From contig OX359273.1 in the NCBI GenBank assembly GCA_947179155.2, positions 43,497,023-43,561,022 of the forward strand: 64,000 nucleotides of DNA, read 5' to 3'. The position numbers and the translations under genes were made by a program. Positions within the stretch are counted from its first letter, which is position 1, and every line of letters begins with the position of its first letter. Of the stretch, positions 46,550-59,191 are shown piece after piece. Source of the stretch: Hedera helix (taxonomy: Eukaryota > Streptophyta > Magnoliopsida > Apiales > Araliaceae). The notes under the pieces are model-generated. The model did not search any database, had not been told where the DNA came from, and saw only the letters and a list, made by a program, of their open reading frames with translations.

Positions 46550-49500
46550 CTAATGCCATGGTTGTGACAACGAAACAGTCGGAATAGATGCCTCTCGACC
46601 TTGTTTCCCATGTATAGCAGATTTTAGCACATCATATTGCTGGTGGACAGAGTCATATAGTGCCTGGCTATATGCCGCTTTAGCCTGCAACAGAGAACAC
46701 TCGGCCACTTTAAAAGAAAAAAATACTAATGACCATAAATAGAACAAGAAGTAAACTCCTAATAAATGAATTTGTCAATGATGGTTGAATATGTCCATTC
46801 TGAGCACTAATTCAAGAGCGTATTTTTGACCTAAATTATCTTGTTAAACCAGTAAGTTTTCCTTATTTATATATTTTTTTTTCTAGCCAATATAATCTAT
46901 TCTTTCTCATTCAGGAGGGAGATTATATATATATATACAGAGAGAGAGAGAGAGAGAGGGATAAAAGTCTCCAATATATATAGTTCGATGAAAAGTACTT
47001 TGACGCAAGTAAATGAAGACCAGTACATTATTTAACCAACCTCGCTAGGGTCTCCACAAGCAGCAGTAATTTCATGGAAATTGATTGGGGGTGCAATTGA
47101 TAATCCAGTCCCATGAAAAGCAATCACTCGTCTCTCTCCGATTTCTTTTTCAACCTGTTGGAATAAATTTTTTTCTTAGAAAGAAAGGGCCAAGTGAAGT
47201 CATGAAAAAATGCAAAGACAAAATCAGGAAGCAGGAACAAACCTGGGCCGGAGGGGGCATAATGTCATGGCACAATAATGCGAGTGGATATATATGACCA
47301 GGAACACCAGCATGTTCCACAAGCCTTCTCATATTATCTACCGCAGAAGTATCAAAGGGTGCCTGAACCTCTTATATCAGTATGAAACTAACAAGAATGC
47401 CTTACAACAAGAGAAAACTAAACTGAATCACACAATGGGGAGTGGCAACTTAAACCACTTGGTAACCTATGGAAACTTACAAGGGCTACAGTTGACATCA
47501 AATTTTAAACAACTACATCGCAAGTATTTATTCCAACTGCTTTATATTGCAAAAATGCTTATATATCCCAAAACAATTGCAAATTTGATAACTCGTTAGT
47601 ATTGTAACCATGTAAGAAGTAAATAAAGATGCACCACACAATAATAGAATGAACAAGCTTATGAAGCACAAGTGAGATTGTCAAATCCTTTCATAGATAA
47701 AACGCCCAAGTAAGAGGAAACAGAACTGAACCATATACATATCATACATCTTTGACACAAAAAGGAACTCTCTGAAAATTTCAATACGTCCTTATTCAGA
47801 ATACTAACATTTACTGTCAGTATAGTTTTGCTTCTACCCGATATTACCAATTTTACAAGGGCATAAAAGCGCACCAAAAGGGGACACATCCCATCAAAAC
47901 TGTATGAATACAATATCATCACTTTATGTGTTTAGAAGAGTTTCTTTAAACCTGTTTATAGACCTTATAGACAATAACTGTTCTTAAAAGCCTGTATCTT
48001 TCTCTCTCCAAATGCACTTTAAAAGGCATAGAGGTTATTTTCCAGACCTATGAGAAATCATCTACAAGTTGTACACATAGTGTAAGAGGGATGCTGTGAT
48101 GCAATATTTTATAACAAGGGGTCGTAGTAAGTAGGGCTACCAAGGAACTGAGCCGGTTCATGAACTGTCAGGACTCGGCTAGATAAGCACTCAGCTAAAT
48201 TACATAATCTTGAGCTCATTTTTTATGCTCATTTGTAAACAAACGAGTCTGAGCAGGTGAATATACCACAGTTATGCTCGACTCAGCCCATTAACATGAA
48301 TACTTATGGGTTAAACTATATTTGTGTCAAGTTTTGAGCCATTTTCATGTAACTTGTTAAATGTCAAGTCATAGTTTAACTTTATTACTTAAAATTTGTA
48401 AAAATTCCAAGTCATTCCACGACTTTGTAATAACATGAGAACATATCAAATCGTTATTGCATTTGTTAAGCAACCAACTCATCTAAAAGCTTAAACTATT
48501 AGAAAGAGACACCAACAATGTCTATTATGCTAATACGACCCTCATATGCAACTTTATGGAGAAGGGACAAACTAAAGTGCATTTCCACTATTATATCGAT
48601 ATTAAGGCAATGTGTGGTCGAGAAGGTCTAAACCCAAGACATTGCACACTAAGAGTTTTGATACCCTGTTAAGTAATCAACCCATCTAAAAGTTTAAACT
48701 GTTAGAAAGATGCACCAACAACGTATTTCATGCTAACAATAGTCATATATTTTACAAAGTTTATTGAATTATGCTTGGCATGTCTCAATGTAAGCTTGGT
48801 TCGAAATCTTAACTAGAGTTACCAGACAGCTAGAGAACTGCATATTATTACTTACTTATCCAAACATGAAACACTTACATACCAATGCTCTAAATTTAGA
48901 ATACTGGTTTTTTTTTTTTTTTGGTTATTTTACACGCTAATATCAATATTCTAACTTCACATTAAATGTCCAAACATCAAATTTGTACAAACTTATTTAT
49001 AAAACAATTACCTTGTTGCCTTAACTAAAAATCTTCTATAAAATATAGGCTTATTACATTTATATGCTAAGAGAATTCTAACTATAAACACTCTTACAAT
49101 GATATCCTAGCCTACCACATTTTACCTATATAGTATATAGTGTACTGCGTACGTACTAATTCCACGAACTGAAACGAATTGCGTTCCAGGGAACACTGCT
49201 CTTCACTATATTTACACTGAGGGTCAAATTATTCTATTGTCATTAATTAGAGGAGCAAAGCTTGAACAAGGATGAGCTTATTGTCCAGGCCCGTTAGTTG
49301 CAGCTTTAAGCCAGCAGCACATGCAACTGGTCCATATAAGCATTCCATAGCTTTTTCTCTTCTAATAGAAAAACATTCAATATATTTTGTCCCCCTTAGG
49401 CCATACAACCTGGCCATTTGGCCCAAGTCACTCGCTTAGCCATCTTTCTTATTAAACGAGCACTGAAAATACATGCCACTTGTCAAAATGAAGTAGCGCT

Positions 49501-52500
49501 ACAGGAAGTGTTCCACCTTTAGAGGTCGTTTCTTTTTTTTACAAAATAAAGGGGTTTTCAATTTTTTCTGTACGGGAATAATATCATAGGATTAATTGTG
49601 AAAACTAGTTATGAAGATATAGAAAATTAATACTTCGACTATTTCTATGAATAGTAATGTGAGCAATCGAAAGATATTTTTAAGGAGATAGTTTACCGGA
49701 AACCATTCTTTTGTGACAGGGTCAGGGCGGTCCCTTCCGCCACTTGGTGCAATCCATATGATTTTAGATCCACTCCTGGGGTTCAGATAATAGAGTTAGA
49801 AAAGATGTTTACGAAAGAATTTAGGATGCTAAAACACCGTGAATTAACAAAACAATCACAGACATCCTTCAAGTCCAAGAGATTGTAAACTCTTAAAGAT
49901 ATGGTCTTAAAAAGCAAGTCATTAATCACATTCACTTCACAATGCAGCATACTGCAGCTTGCAGCTCATCTTCTTGGTTAGAAATTCCAGAACTTGTAAA
50001 ATCCTACAGTTGGGTAAGTGAAAATTATGAACGAGTAAGGGCCGATATATTCTTTTCTTTTCTGGTTTATCATTAGGAGTCTAGTTATGTTTTTACACAG
50101 ATTATTTAGCATTCTCCAAAATCATTATGACAACTAATGACTTTATTTTGGTAATACAACTATTGATAAGAGCCTGCAAACGAATAATTTTTTGTTAGAA
50201 AAAAGGAAAATATTTTATTAGGGCAAACATATATTTTCATACTTCATGAGTCAGATGAAGATGCTCGATTGGCTTATGCCTTATGGTGAGAGATTTGAAA
50301 GTGAGGCCTAAAAGATAATTTATAACGTATATACAAAGAATGCATTTGATTATGCAATATGCCCTGTTGAAATTGATGTTTCAATTTTTTGCTTCATATG
50401 GCTCCAAAAGACCAATTTATGAATAGATACATACGCATTTATAGTTAAGATAAAGTTAGAATTATTATTAGAAAAAAGAGAGAAACATCAAATGACGAGC
50501 ATTTATTACTGCAATTCAAACCTCTTAAGATTGTTGAAACTGCTGCTTGTAAACTTAATAAAACAAAAATAAACAGTCACTCAAAAACTGTGTGCCCGCA
50601 TCTCACACAAGATAACAAAAGAACGTAATTAGGAGTGTAGATGTACCTCAATAGCAAAGCCATCTCTTTCAAACTCCTTGTATTTGCTCTCTGTTTCATC
50701 TCTACAAGCTCGGGATCATCATTCATGTGCTTCTTTGAGAACACACACAAGAGATTCCTAAGAAAATATGACGTTCATGAAGAAAAGGTAAAAGACAAAC
50801 AATGATCACTTTTTGATGGCAGATCAAAAATTTAGATAAGCACCTGCCCATGCTGAAGGGCGTGCAAAGAGGATCTGTTACAACTCTATCTCCTGCTACA
50901 TAGGTCTGCATTAAAGTATTTAGATACTGGTGAACCAGCCAACTTTCATTACAAATGAATTTGTGGTAACAGTAAGCTCAGCACAAATATTATAATTGTT
51001 ACCACGCCTTCCCCAATATCAGGATTTGTTGATTCAAGAAGCAATGCGATTACAGCTGGATCTGCTTCAGTTTGGTGGTTGGAAATTAAGATAACATTGT
51101 CACCCTGGATTTATGGTATAGAAGTACTGATTAAATCCTAGACAGGGCAAAAAGAACTAGAGACATCAAGAACAAGGACAAGGGCAAAAGCAGCATACAA
51201 TAGTCTGAATCTTTTAAGCCAAAACAAGCATAATAAAAACTTCACTTATCAAAAAGAAAACATAAATAATATCTTTATAAGACAAAATTCAGCTATTTAT
51301 GCTTCCAACGCAATCAACGACTCTTGAAATTTAAGATTAGATATTGCACCGAGTTCGTGTGCTATTTTAATGAGAATTGATTCAATAATAATAAATAAGA
51401 GCTGGCGGGACTGTCATTACACCACTAGTGCAGAAATCAGCGAGTGGAGCAGGAACAGGAACAACAAACATGGTGAATACCAATTGGGAGCAAAAACAGG
51501 AGACAAAGATAAAAAATGATTAGGTACCTGTTGAAGCTTCTCTTCCATATCGGAGAAAAGAGAGATATTACCAACATATGAATTCCTGAACGATCAGATA
51601 AGCTCAAGGTTAAGGACACCAGAGACAACTGATTTGGGAAATGGTAAATTATATTTAATCATTCATTCGTTATAATAGACTGAATAATATGGAAGAAAAT
51701 ATGAACTTAAAACATAGACACGGGGCTGCATTCCATTCCGTCAACATCCTTAGAATATTTGACAGAGGGAAAGATCTGTAAGAGACTAATCCAGAAATAC
51801 AGAGGTCTCCCACACAAGCCTATTAAGTTTCCCATGTAGGATACATACCAGGAAACTATTAGACAAAAAGCATCATGCAACAAGGACGATTCTACATGAA
51901 AAACTTACACTAGTGCTATGTCAGAGGTAGGCAACTTGAACTCAGCTCTCTAAGCTACTCATAATCCCTTGTGAAAATTAAAACATTGGGCGGCCGTCCC
52001 CTCTCTGCATAATCAAGTACTTCTTTACACACCCAACCAAACATCCACCACCATATGTCCTGTTAAACTATCACTCTTTGCAGTAATTTTTCTAAACTGT
52101 TCATGTAGCTACTATTTTTGCACCATGTGAAAAGCGCAATGGAAAATTAAGGGGCCTTTAGAGGGAACTTCTAGAAAAGCTAATTCTACCTTCCAATCAA
52201 GGAATCCCATCAATTAACGTTATTATGTATTTTGGGTCATTCCTTAGCACATACTCCCCTCCGTCCTCAAAAAGCACATCTTCAAGTACAATAATTTTGT
52301 CCACCAAAGGATGTCTAAAAATCCATAAGTTTATATTAAATGTGTTATAAAGACTAGTTTACCCTGAAAAGTAGGGCCCACTAATTTAAGAAAGAGAAAC
52401 GTTCATTGTTCTTATATAAGGTCAATTATGGGTAAGTTAGAACTTATTTAATACTCTCTTCAACTTTAACTTTCTTAATATGTGCGAAAAATGTACTTTA

Positions 52501-55500
52501 GACATCCTTTTGAGGTCGGAGGTAGTATCATTTTTTGGCACAACTACTGAATTTCCTCGACATTAGGAGCCATAAATGGAAATCATTGTGGAATTTCATA
52601 TTTATAAGAGTGTTCAGAAAATAAACCATGAAATATATATTGGAAGCAAGGGAACTATCTAAACAACATTACAGATGTCCTCCTTCTGGCCCTCAGAGAG
52701 GCAAGAAGTATTGTCAGGTACTGCTGAAGATTGGGTATAAGGGTATATACTACTACCCTGCATCTAGAATTAGTTTCTTACTAGTTTTAGACTTTAGTCC
52801 CTCCTTAGTTTGTTGCTTAGACTAACATTAATGTGTATTGTTGGAGTATCACAAGACAATAGAAGCGACTCCAGTAGTAATCAGACCACAGCATATTATG
52901 GTATCAGGAATGACATACACACACGCACACACATGTATATAGAGAGAGAGAGAGGGAGGGAGGGGGATAGGGAAAGGTAGAACAAGGAGACAAATTCCCT
53001 CTTAGATCAGTGTAGTGTAATCTTTAACGAAGGAAGCTTATACTATCAGTTATATTACCTAACACTATATCACCGAGACTCTTTGGCCCCTTTTCTGTGG
53101 GCGAGGGACTCCTAGGTTTATATATCTTTTGTTGTAACTTTCCAACACCTAAACATATATGACTTTCTACTTGTTAGCCTAAGCCTTTCGCTTTGACTAT
53201 TATACCAAACCACCAAATCAACCAAAAATAGCACCTCATTTACTGTTCAAGCAGCATACCATCTTTCCAAGTTTCTTGCTTATTTATAATGTGTTCTTTC
53301 ACTCAGATGATCATACACCATTCCACAGTTTTGATGAATTTGTTTTGTCCTCTATCGAGTTAATGGTATATGAAGTATGTTAAAAAGAAACTAGCCAAGT
53401 GATAAAGACAAACTGAGTGGACTCAGATAGATAATATTAATTGCAGGTAGAATTCAGCTTGAGTTGGGCTCCTTTAGAGCTAGTTGGTCCCAATTGACCA
53501 ATTTGCAGCCATAAATGTCTATTTCAAGCTCAAACTCAATAAAACAGAGAAAATGAAAAACAAAATTGTTGCTGACTCACCTGAAATCTATTAAAGGACG
53601 AATATACTTTTGAGCAAACATGTAGTAGTCAAAAGGTTCTCGAATGGCCATGTGATATGGTGAGAAGACAAAAGGGTCCTGAAAAATTACTGTTAATTTC
53701 GGGGAAAGACGTGTTGCTATATAACCAACTCAAAACAATTTGATTGCCTATCCGGTGAGATACCTTCACAACCATGAAAATACGATCCAACACAACAGCC
53801 ATGTTAGACAAAACAATTTCATCTGCCTTGGGATCTCCGCTTTGAAAAACCTGGAAGGTGAGACAATGTCATGATGCTTAAGAATAAATGAAATACGATT
53901 CTTTCAGGATGTATAAAGCTATCTATGATCTATAAGATGGAGGATAAAAATTAAAATAGACAAATCTTCTCCATCCTCTACAAAGGATACTTAAAAATTA
54001 GTCTCCATTAAACTTGATAGATAAAAGATAAATAACCTTTTGGAATTCCCTTAGTAAATAAAACCCTAAAACATAAATCTTTCTATGTTTAGGAAAAAGA
54101 GATGAAATATTCCATTCAGATAGGAAAAAGGGACAATATTCCATTCAGATAGGTTTTTGTACAATAAATTGGGACATATTCCTGGCATGAAAATGAAAGT
54201 TAATCTCTCTGGAAAACTTAAAAGGTTTAAGGAACAATCTTTCTAAGAAAGTACATATAGCATACCACACGGAAAGCCTCATTGTGTATCAAGATTTTCA
54301 GATGGTATATATTTACAGAAATTGTACACCGTAACTCAAGAAGTATATGAGAAAATCATGTAGATAGACAACAATCAGGACAGTATTTTCTATACCAGAT
54401 GCTGGTGTCAAGAAGTGTCAAAAACATCCAAGGACCCGTGTTCAACAACCCCAACATTGAATTACATAGATGTGTTCTTGCACAAAATTGTCAGCAAATA
54501 CAAAACACGTGCAGAACTAAAAGAACAAAAAACAAAACCACCTTTGCATAGTAGCACCATATACTCTGCATAGAGCAAAAATTGATCATTCCTCCATTAC
54601 TAAAAGATTTTTCTAATGCACAAAAGTTCACAAGATTGGGTTGCACCTTTGTTGTAGCACAAAATTGTCGCATGTATAAAAGATGTGTGTACACACTGAA
54701 AAGTGAACAAAAATCCCTTTGGACAGTAGTATCACAGGTTCTATCTAGAGAAATAACTGTATTTTATTGATATCACGAAGGATTTCTCCTTTTTTAATGC
54801 ATAAAAGTAGAAAGACGATCGATTCAGCTGCAAGAACATGCAGAATACTACTTAGACATTAATTATTAGTGCCTAGGATTTAAGCAATTCTAATAATAAC
54901 TACACTGAGGGCTTCTTTTGTATAAGAACAAGAATTATTTTTTTAAAGAATAAAATGCTAATTCAATTTTACTTCTTTTGCTGCAAAACTCTAACCTCAT
55001 ACATATGGTACTTTAGTACAAGGGAAAAATGGGCATTGACCAATGACCACATATGTCAAATGAAAGAAGCATAAGACAATCTATGAGCACAAGAATACTT
55101 GAATACCTAAAATTCATGTTACATTACTCGGAAGGAAGCATCGGATTCATCTGAACTCCAAATCCAGTGGCACAAGGAGACTCAACATATACATATTATT
55201 ATATGTTTTAAATTTACATTAAATGATAGTTTATGTAACATATAATATTAAATATGAGCAATCCAGTCATTCTTTATCAATTATACATTCAAGGGAACAT
55301 CTTAAGAGTGTATGTACAATTATATGACAAAATAGTGTTACTTGGTGCACTAGCTAGTTGCATATCTGACTGTAAGTTTAAAAAATATGACCAAATGCCT
55401 ACAAGCAGGGTGTCAAGTGTATGACATGTGTACTTGATGCATTGAAGACTCCATGGAACATAGCCTTTTCTGTCAATCACGCAATATGAATTGATGTTTT

Positions 55501-57219
55501 ACATAAATTATGTCTAAAACAAAATGACAAAGAAGAAGAAGAAGAAGAAGAAGAAGAAAATGTACCGCATCTCTATAATTATGATACAACTCCTCCATTC
55601 CCCAAGCAACATTTAAAGGCAGTCTTCCAGCTTTTTTTTCTCTTTGAATGCCAGAAAGCAGATCTGAAGAAACAACAAACACATAAGACAAATCAGCAAA
55701 CCCAACACATTTGATTTCCAAACACAAAAGTCTGAGTCTCATCTTATTAAGACATGTCCTGTCCAACATCCACTAAGAAAGTCTACAAGTTCAAACCATT
55801 TCGTCTAAAACATAGGGCTTATCAATCCATGTGATACAGATTTTGGGCCAAAATTATCGGTTTTCTAAAGCTAATCAGTTTTCTCCTGCTTTTTGTATAC
55901 TCCGCTTGTACTTTGGCGTCCCCACCTTTTGGCGCCTATTTTAATGAAGTATTATTTATAAATAGTTACATTGTGCTATCAGTTGCCATAACTTTTTGTG
56001 GGGAAATTGGGGTACTGCCACGTTGTTAATCTTATATCAGACAAACCACCATAACTAGAGATACAACAACACAACTTGCTGACATTCCAAGTATACTATT
56101 CCCCCACTCTTTAAGTGCCACGAAGAACCAAATAACCGATTTATCAAGATAGCCTACAGTATCCCCAACAGATATTGCAAGCAGCGAATTCATAAAGATT
56201 CACCTCTCTAGACAAACCAAATTTCACACAATCATGAGTTTGGATTTACTAGCACACGACAATATCCCTTATCCCTAGTATTATCAGTATTTATCCAACA
56301 TAGAAGAATAAAAACTACCAATACCATGTACACATAATACAAAAAGAACAAACATAATAAATTCATGCCAAATAAATAACTCACAATTCAAAACAATAGA
56401 ATCTGTAGTCAATAATTAATTAAACAAGTCAGAACCAATGAATAATAAATTCAAATTAGTACAGGAATAATAGAATTCACATCCATGAAAAGGACTCTTA
56501 TGGTCTTCCTATTAACAGTTTCCAACAATTTACACATAGTGTGCATGCTTCTATATGTACACATATATACATAGTTTATAGCACTGAATATATATACAGC
56601 ACTAAATGCATTAAAGGAAACGAATTAGATTCGTTTAAATCAGTATCTCTGTCTGTCCGAAGATTAAGAACTACAAAACCAAAACTCATTAAGATAAACG
56701 AACAAATCGCAAATTTCAAAACTCGTCAGATTAAAATCAGAATTCAAAAAGAACTAATTTAAAAAAATGCACACGCAGCATGTGCTATCGCAAAACAGCA
56801 AAATCGCTCGGCATACTAAGGGAACAACAATGCATAAATGATAAAACGATAACCGTACTCAATGCTTAATCATACGTGCATATATATACATATATATAAG
56901 TTTAAAATGAGAGGAAATGGAGGCGGAGAGTGAGACCTTCACCGGAGCGTGCATCGAGAAATGTGCGCGAATGGCCGAGCTCAGAGGAGGTCGAGGCAGT
57001 AGATTCCTTGTCCTCAACCAATTCAACGACGGCTCTCGCCGCCCTGGAGGAGCAAACCAGCACAGATTTCGGCCGCATCCGAATCACAGTCGACGATCGA
57101 AGAGAGAGAAAACACAAAGTAGAAGCAGCAGCTGAAGATGATGTTAAGCATAAGGACGATGAAACCTTAGCTTTTAGTGCGAAATTTGTGGAAGACGATG
57201 AGGCCGAGAGAATCACCAT
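46550..57219 (-). CDS. ATS1: Plastid glycerol-3-phosphate acyltransferase
   Basis: Soluble stromal enzyme that transfers an acyl group from acyl-ACP to sn-1 of glycerol-3-phosphate, the first step of plastid glycerolipid (phosphatidylglycerol) synthesis. Twelve exons, minus strand: 57219-56937, 55663-55566, 53850-53764, 53678-53581, 51585-51528, 51104-51003, 50905-50844, 50757-50647, 49775-49697, 47362-47243, 47154-47041 and 46684-46550. They give 1,347 nt and 448 aa; Arabidopsis ATS1 is about 459. All joins keep frame. The first 85 or so residues are Ser/Ala-rich and suit a chloroplast transit peptide. LSGIQREKKAGRLP and GMEELYHNYRDA open the conserved core. The acyltransferase motif is H218-x4-D223 (NHQTEAD). 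AGDRVVTDPLC, SGGRDRP and FHGTGLSIAP follow, with the typical SLSQPWH end. The start is the first ATG before the transit peptide. Introns total over 9 kb and hold a MITE. The gene appears intact. Confidence 0.95.
46927..46959. repeat. (TA)n-(GA)n compound microsatellite
   Basis: TATATATATATA followed by an AGAG run, in the last intron of the acyltransferase gene. Confidence 0.75.
52252..52527. mobile_element. Stowaway-like MITE in an acyltransferase intron
   Basis: The left end TACTCCCCTCCGTCCTCAAA and the complement of the right end (TACTACCTCCGACCTCAAAA) match, bounded by TA, about 276 bp. It lies in the intron between 51585 and 53581. A related fragment lies at about 58395-58570. Confidence 0.8.
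55532..55559. repeat. (GAA)n microsatellite
   Basis: About nine GAA units on the + strand, i.e. TTC on the gene strand, only 6-8 bases beyond the splice donor of the second acyltransferase exon (55566/55565). Confidence 0.85.
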
Positions 57220-57460
57220 AGCCTCTTCTGGTTTTGGTTTAGAAAGGTAGAAGAGAGAGAGAAAGAAGGTGAGAAACGAGGGAACCGCTCTTCTTATCCA
57301 ATATCAAGTATCAATCAATGAATCGAGTGAGAAAAGGCGGAGCCAGAAGATTTGTTGGTGATAGATCAAGGAGCCAAAGGACGTGAGGGGCACGTGCTTT
57401 TCTTCATTGCTGTTTGGACATAAGCGAAACCTATCCGGCCACGTGTGCACAATATTCCAG
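57220..57460 (-). promoter_or_regulatory. Leader and promoter region of the acyltransferase gene, with G-boxes
   Basis: Upstream of the ATG is a CT-rich leader (gene strand) to about 57290. Further up are ACGTGA (57381), CACGTG at 57391-57396 (GGCACGTGCT) and CACGTG at 57440-57445 (GGCCACGTGTGC). These are candidate sites for bZIP or bHLH factors. No confident TATA box was found. Confidence 0.45.
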
Positions 57461-57518
57461 AGCCTATCAACTGTATGAAGTAGATGTTCCAGAGCCTATC
57501 AACTGTATGAAGTAGATG
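57455..57518. repeat. 32-bp tandem duplication
   Basis: TTCCAGAGCCTATCAACTGT with its following 12 bases occurs twice head to tail (57455-57486 and 57487-57518), apparently identical. Confidence 0.88.
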
Positions 57519-57519
57519 T

Positions 57520-58269
57520 TTCTGTTCTTGTTTGTAATCCTTCCAATTCCTCTATGCCTTGGGATAATGTTATCCCTTCTTATCTTCTCTTTATTATCGT
57601 GTCTGTTTGTTTCCTGAGAGTGAAATTTGAAAATTTATAAAATATCAAAAGTAACTATAAAAATATTAATTTTTTAATAAATACTCTTCGGCCTTATAAA
57701 AAAGATGACCAGGAGTATATCTTTTTTCTATTTAAAATTTCATATTTTTTATTTTTTTTTAAAACGTGCTTATGTCAGAGTCAAAATTTAAATAAATATT
57801 TAAATTTAGATGATGACTTGATAATATAAGATTCACTCTATTATTAGCACTTAGATTAGTATTATAATTTTGTACGAATGACAAAAAAAATGAATTTAAA
57901 CTACCGACAAGCTTATAGCATTAACTAGTTTTCATCGAATTGGTTATACCTATGTTTCACATTACATTCATGGCAATTAGGTAAGAGTTTTAAGATAATA
58001 AATAACTCGTCTTTTTAGAGATTTAAAACAAGGGGTTTATAATTAATTTAATTAGCAGATTCGTCTCCTTCTACCTAAAAACAAAAAATTATAAGTTAAT
58101 AACAGTATTATAAAGTATTAACCCATAGATTATAACATATTCTACGCAAAAGAGTACACATAAACACCGAAGTATTGATGGAGAGAGGAGATGGGGTTGA
58201 CTTTCAAACAAACCAAGCAAGAGGAAAGAAGAGTATCAGTAAGGTTTCTACCATATTACATACACACCA

Positions 58270-58300
<31 letters not shown>

Positions 58301-59186
58301 ATTAATGACACCAGCTTATAAATGTAGGCCTTGCTCAATTTTGATTTATCTTATTAAGTCAATTATTAGTAAATTATTTTCATCTATTTTATATTTTACC
58401 CTCGAAATGGGTCCACTAGATTAAAATTGAGAATGACTCATTAACAAACTTATTTGGGGTTCACTAGGGGTAGATTTGAAACTTGCTTTATATTCTCTTT
58501 TTAACCTTAATTTGTTAAATATGTAAAAATAAAATGTATTTTAGATATTATTTTGAGAACGGAGAGAGTTTGCGGTACATAATATGCATAACATTTAAAT
58601 ACTTTATTTGTTGATTTCGTTTCACAAAAAAGAGTTTAATTTATAAATTTTAAGTATATATTTTTTTATATTTATCCTTAAATATAATACATGTTTAATT
58701 TAGTACATAATAGTAAAATTGTGTTGTTAAAAGTTAACGATATTTTGCATTTTATTTTTCAATAACCAATAAAAAGTGAACTCATTTTTTAAAATAAAAT
58801 AAGACAGATAATATAAGATAAGATTGATTGTGATTTAATTGTCACAAACATTGATAACAAAATTATCATCAAACACAACTATGTTCTTTAAACTTTGCCA
58901 AGGAACGTGACTAACAACAGCTATATATGGTAAAATTTGGCTGTATCGGATTCATGCGCGCTGCGATTTTAACCATGAAACTCAAACACGACACCTTGTA
59001 AGTAAGTTTGGGTCGTTTTCATCAATAATTTGTTTTTTTAATTAAATTATTATTAGGGTGTCTTTTTTTTTCCTTTTCTAAAAATAGGGGTGACACTCGT
59101 ATTCTGTTGGGCAAATCCGCATAGCTATTACACTAAATAGAATACTAACATTATCAGTTTAATTATTCGTGTTAAGATATTCAACA
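57520..59186. other. Intergenic, repeats only
   Basis: No gene recognised. It holds a (TA)n tract at about 58269-58297 and a Stowaway-like fragment at about 58395-58570 (ending GAGAACGGAGAGAG) related to the intronic MITE at 52252. Confidence 0.55.
58395..58570. mobile_element. Fragment of the 52252-type Stowaway MITE
   Basis: The inner sequence (TTTTACCCTCGAAATGGGTCC, ACTTATTTGG, TATTCTCTTTTTAACCTTAA, AATATGTAAAAATAAAATGTA, TTTTGAGAACGGAGAG) follows the same order as 52360-52523. The left terminus was not found. Confidence 0.55.
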
Positions 59187-59191
59187 TTAAC
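59187..59191. repeat. Target-site duplication TTAAC, left
   Basis: TTAAC before the solo LTR is repeated at 63144-63148 after it. Confidence 0.75.
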
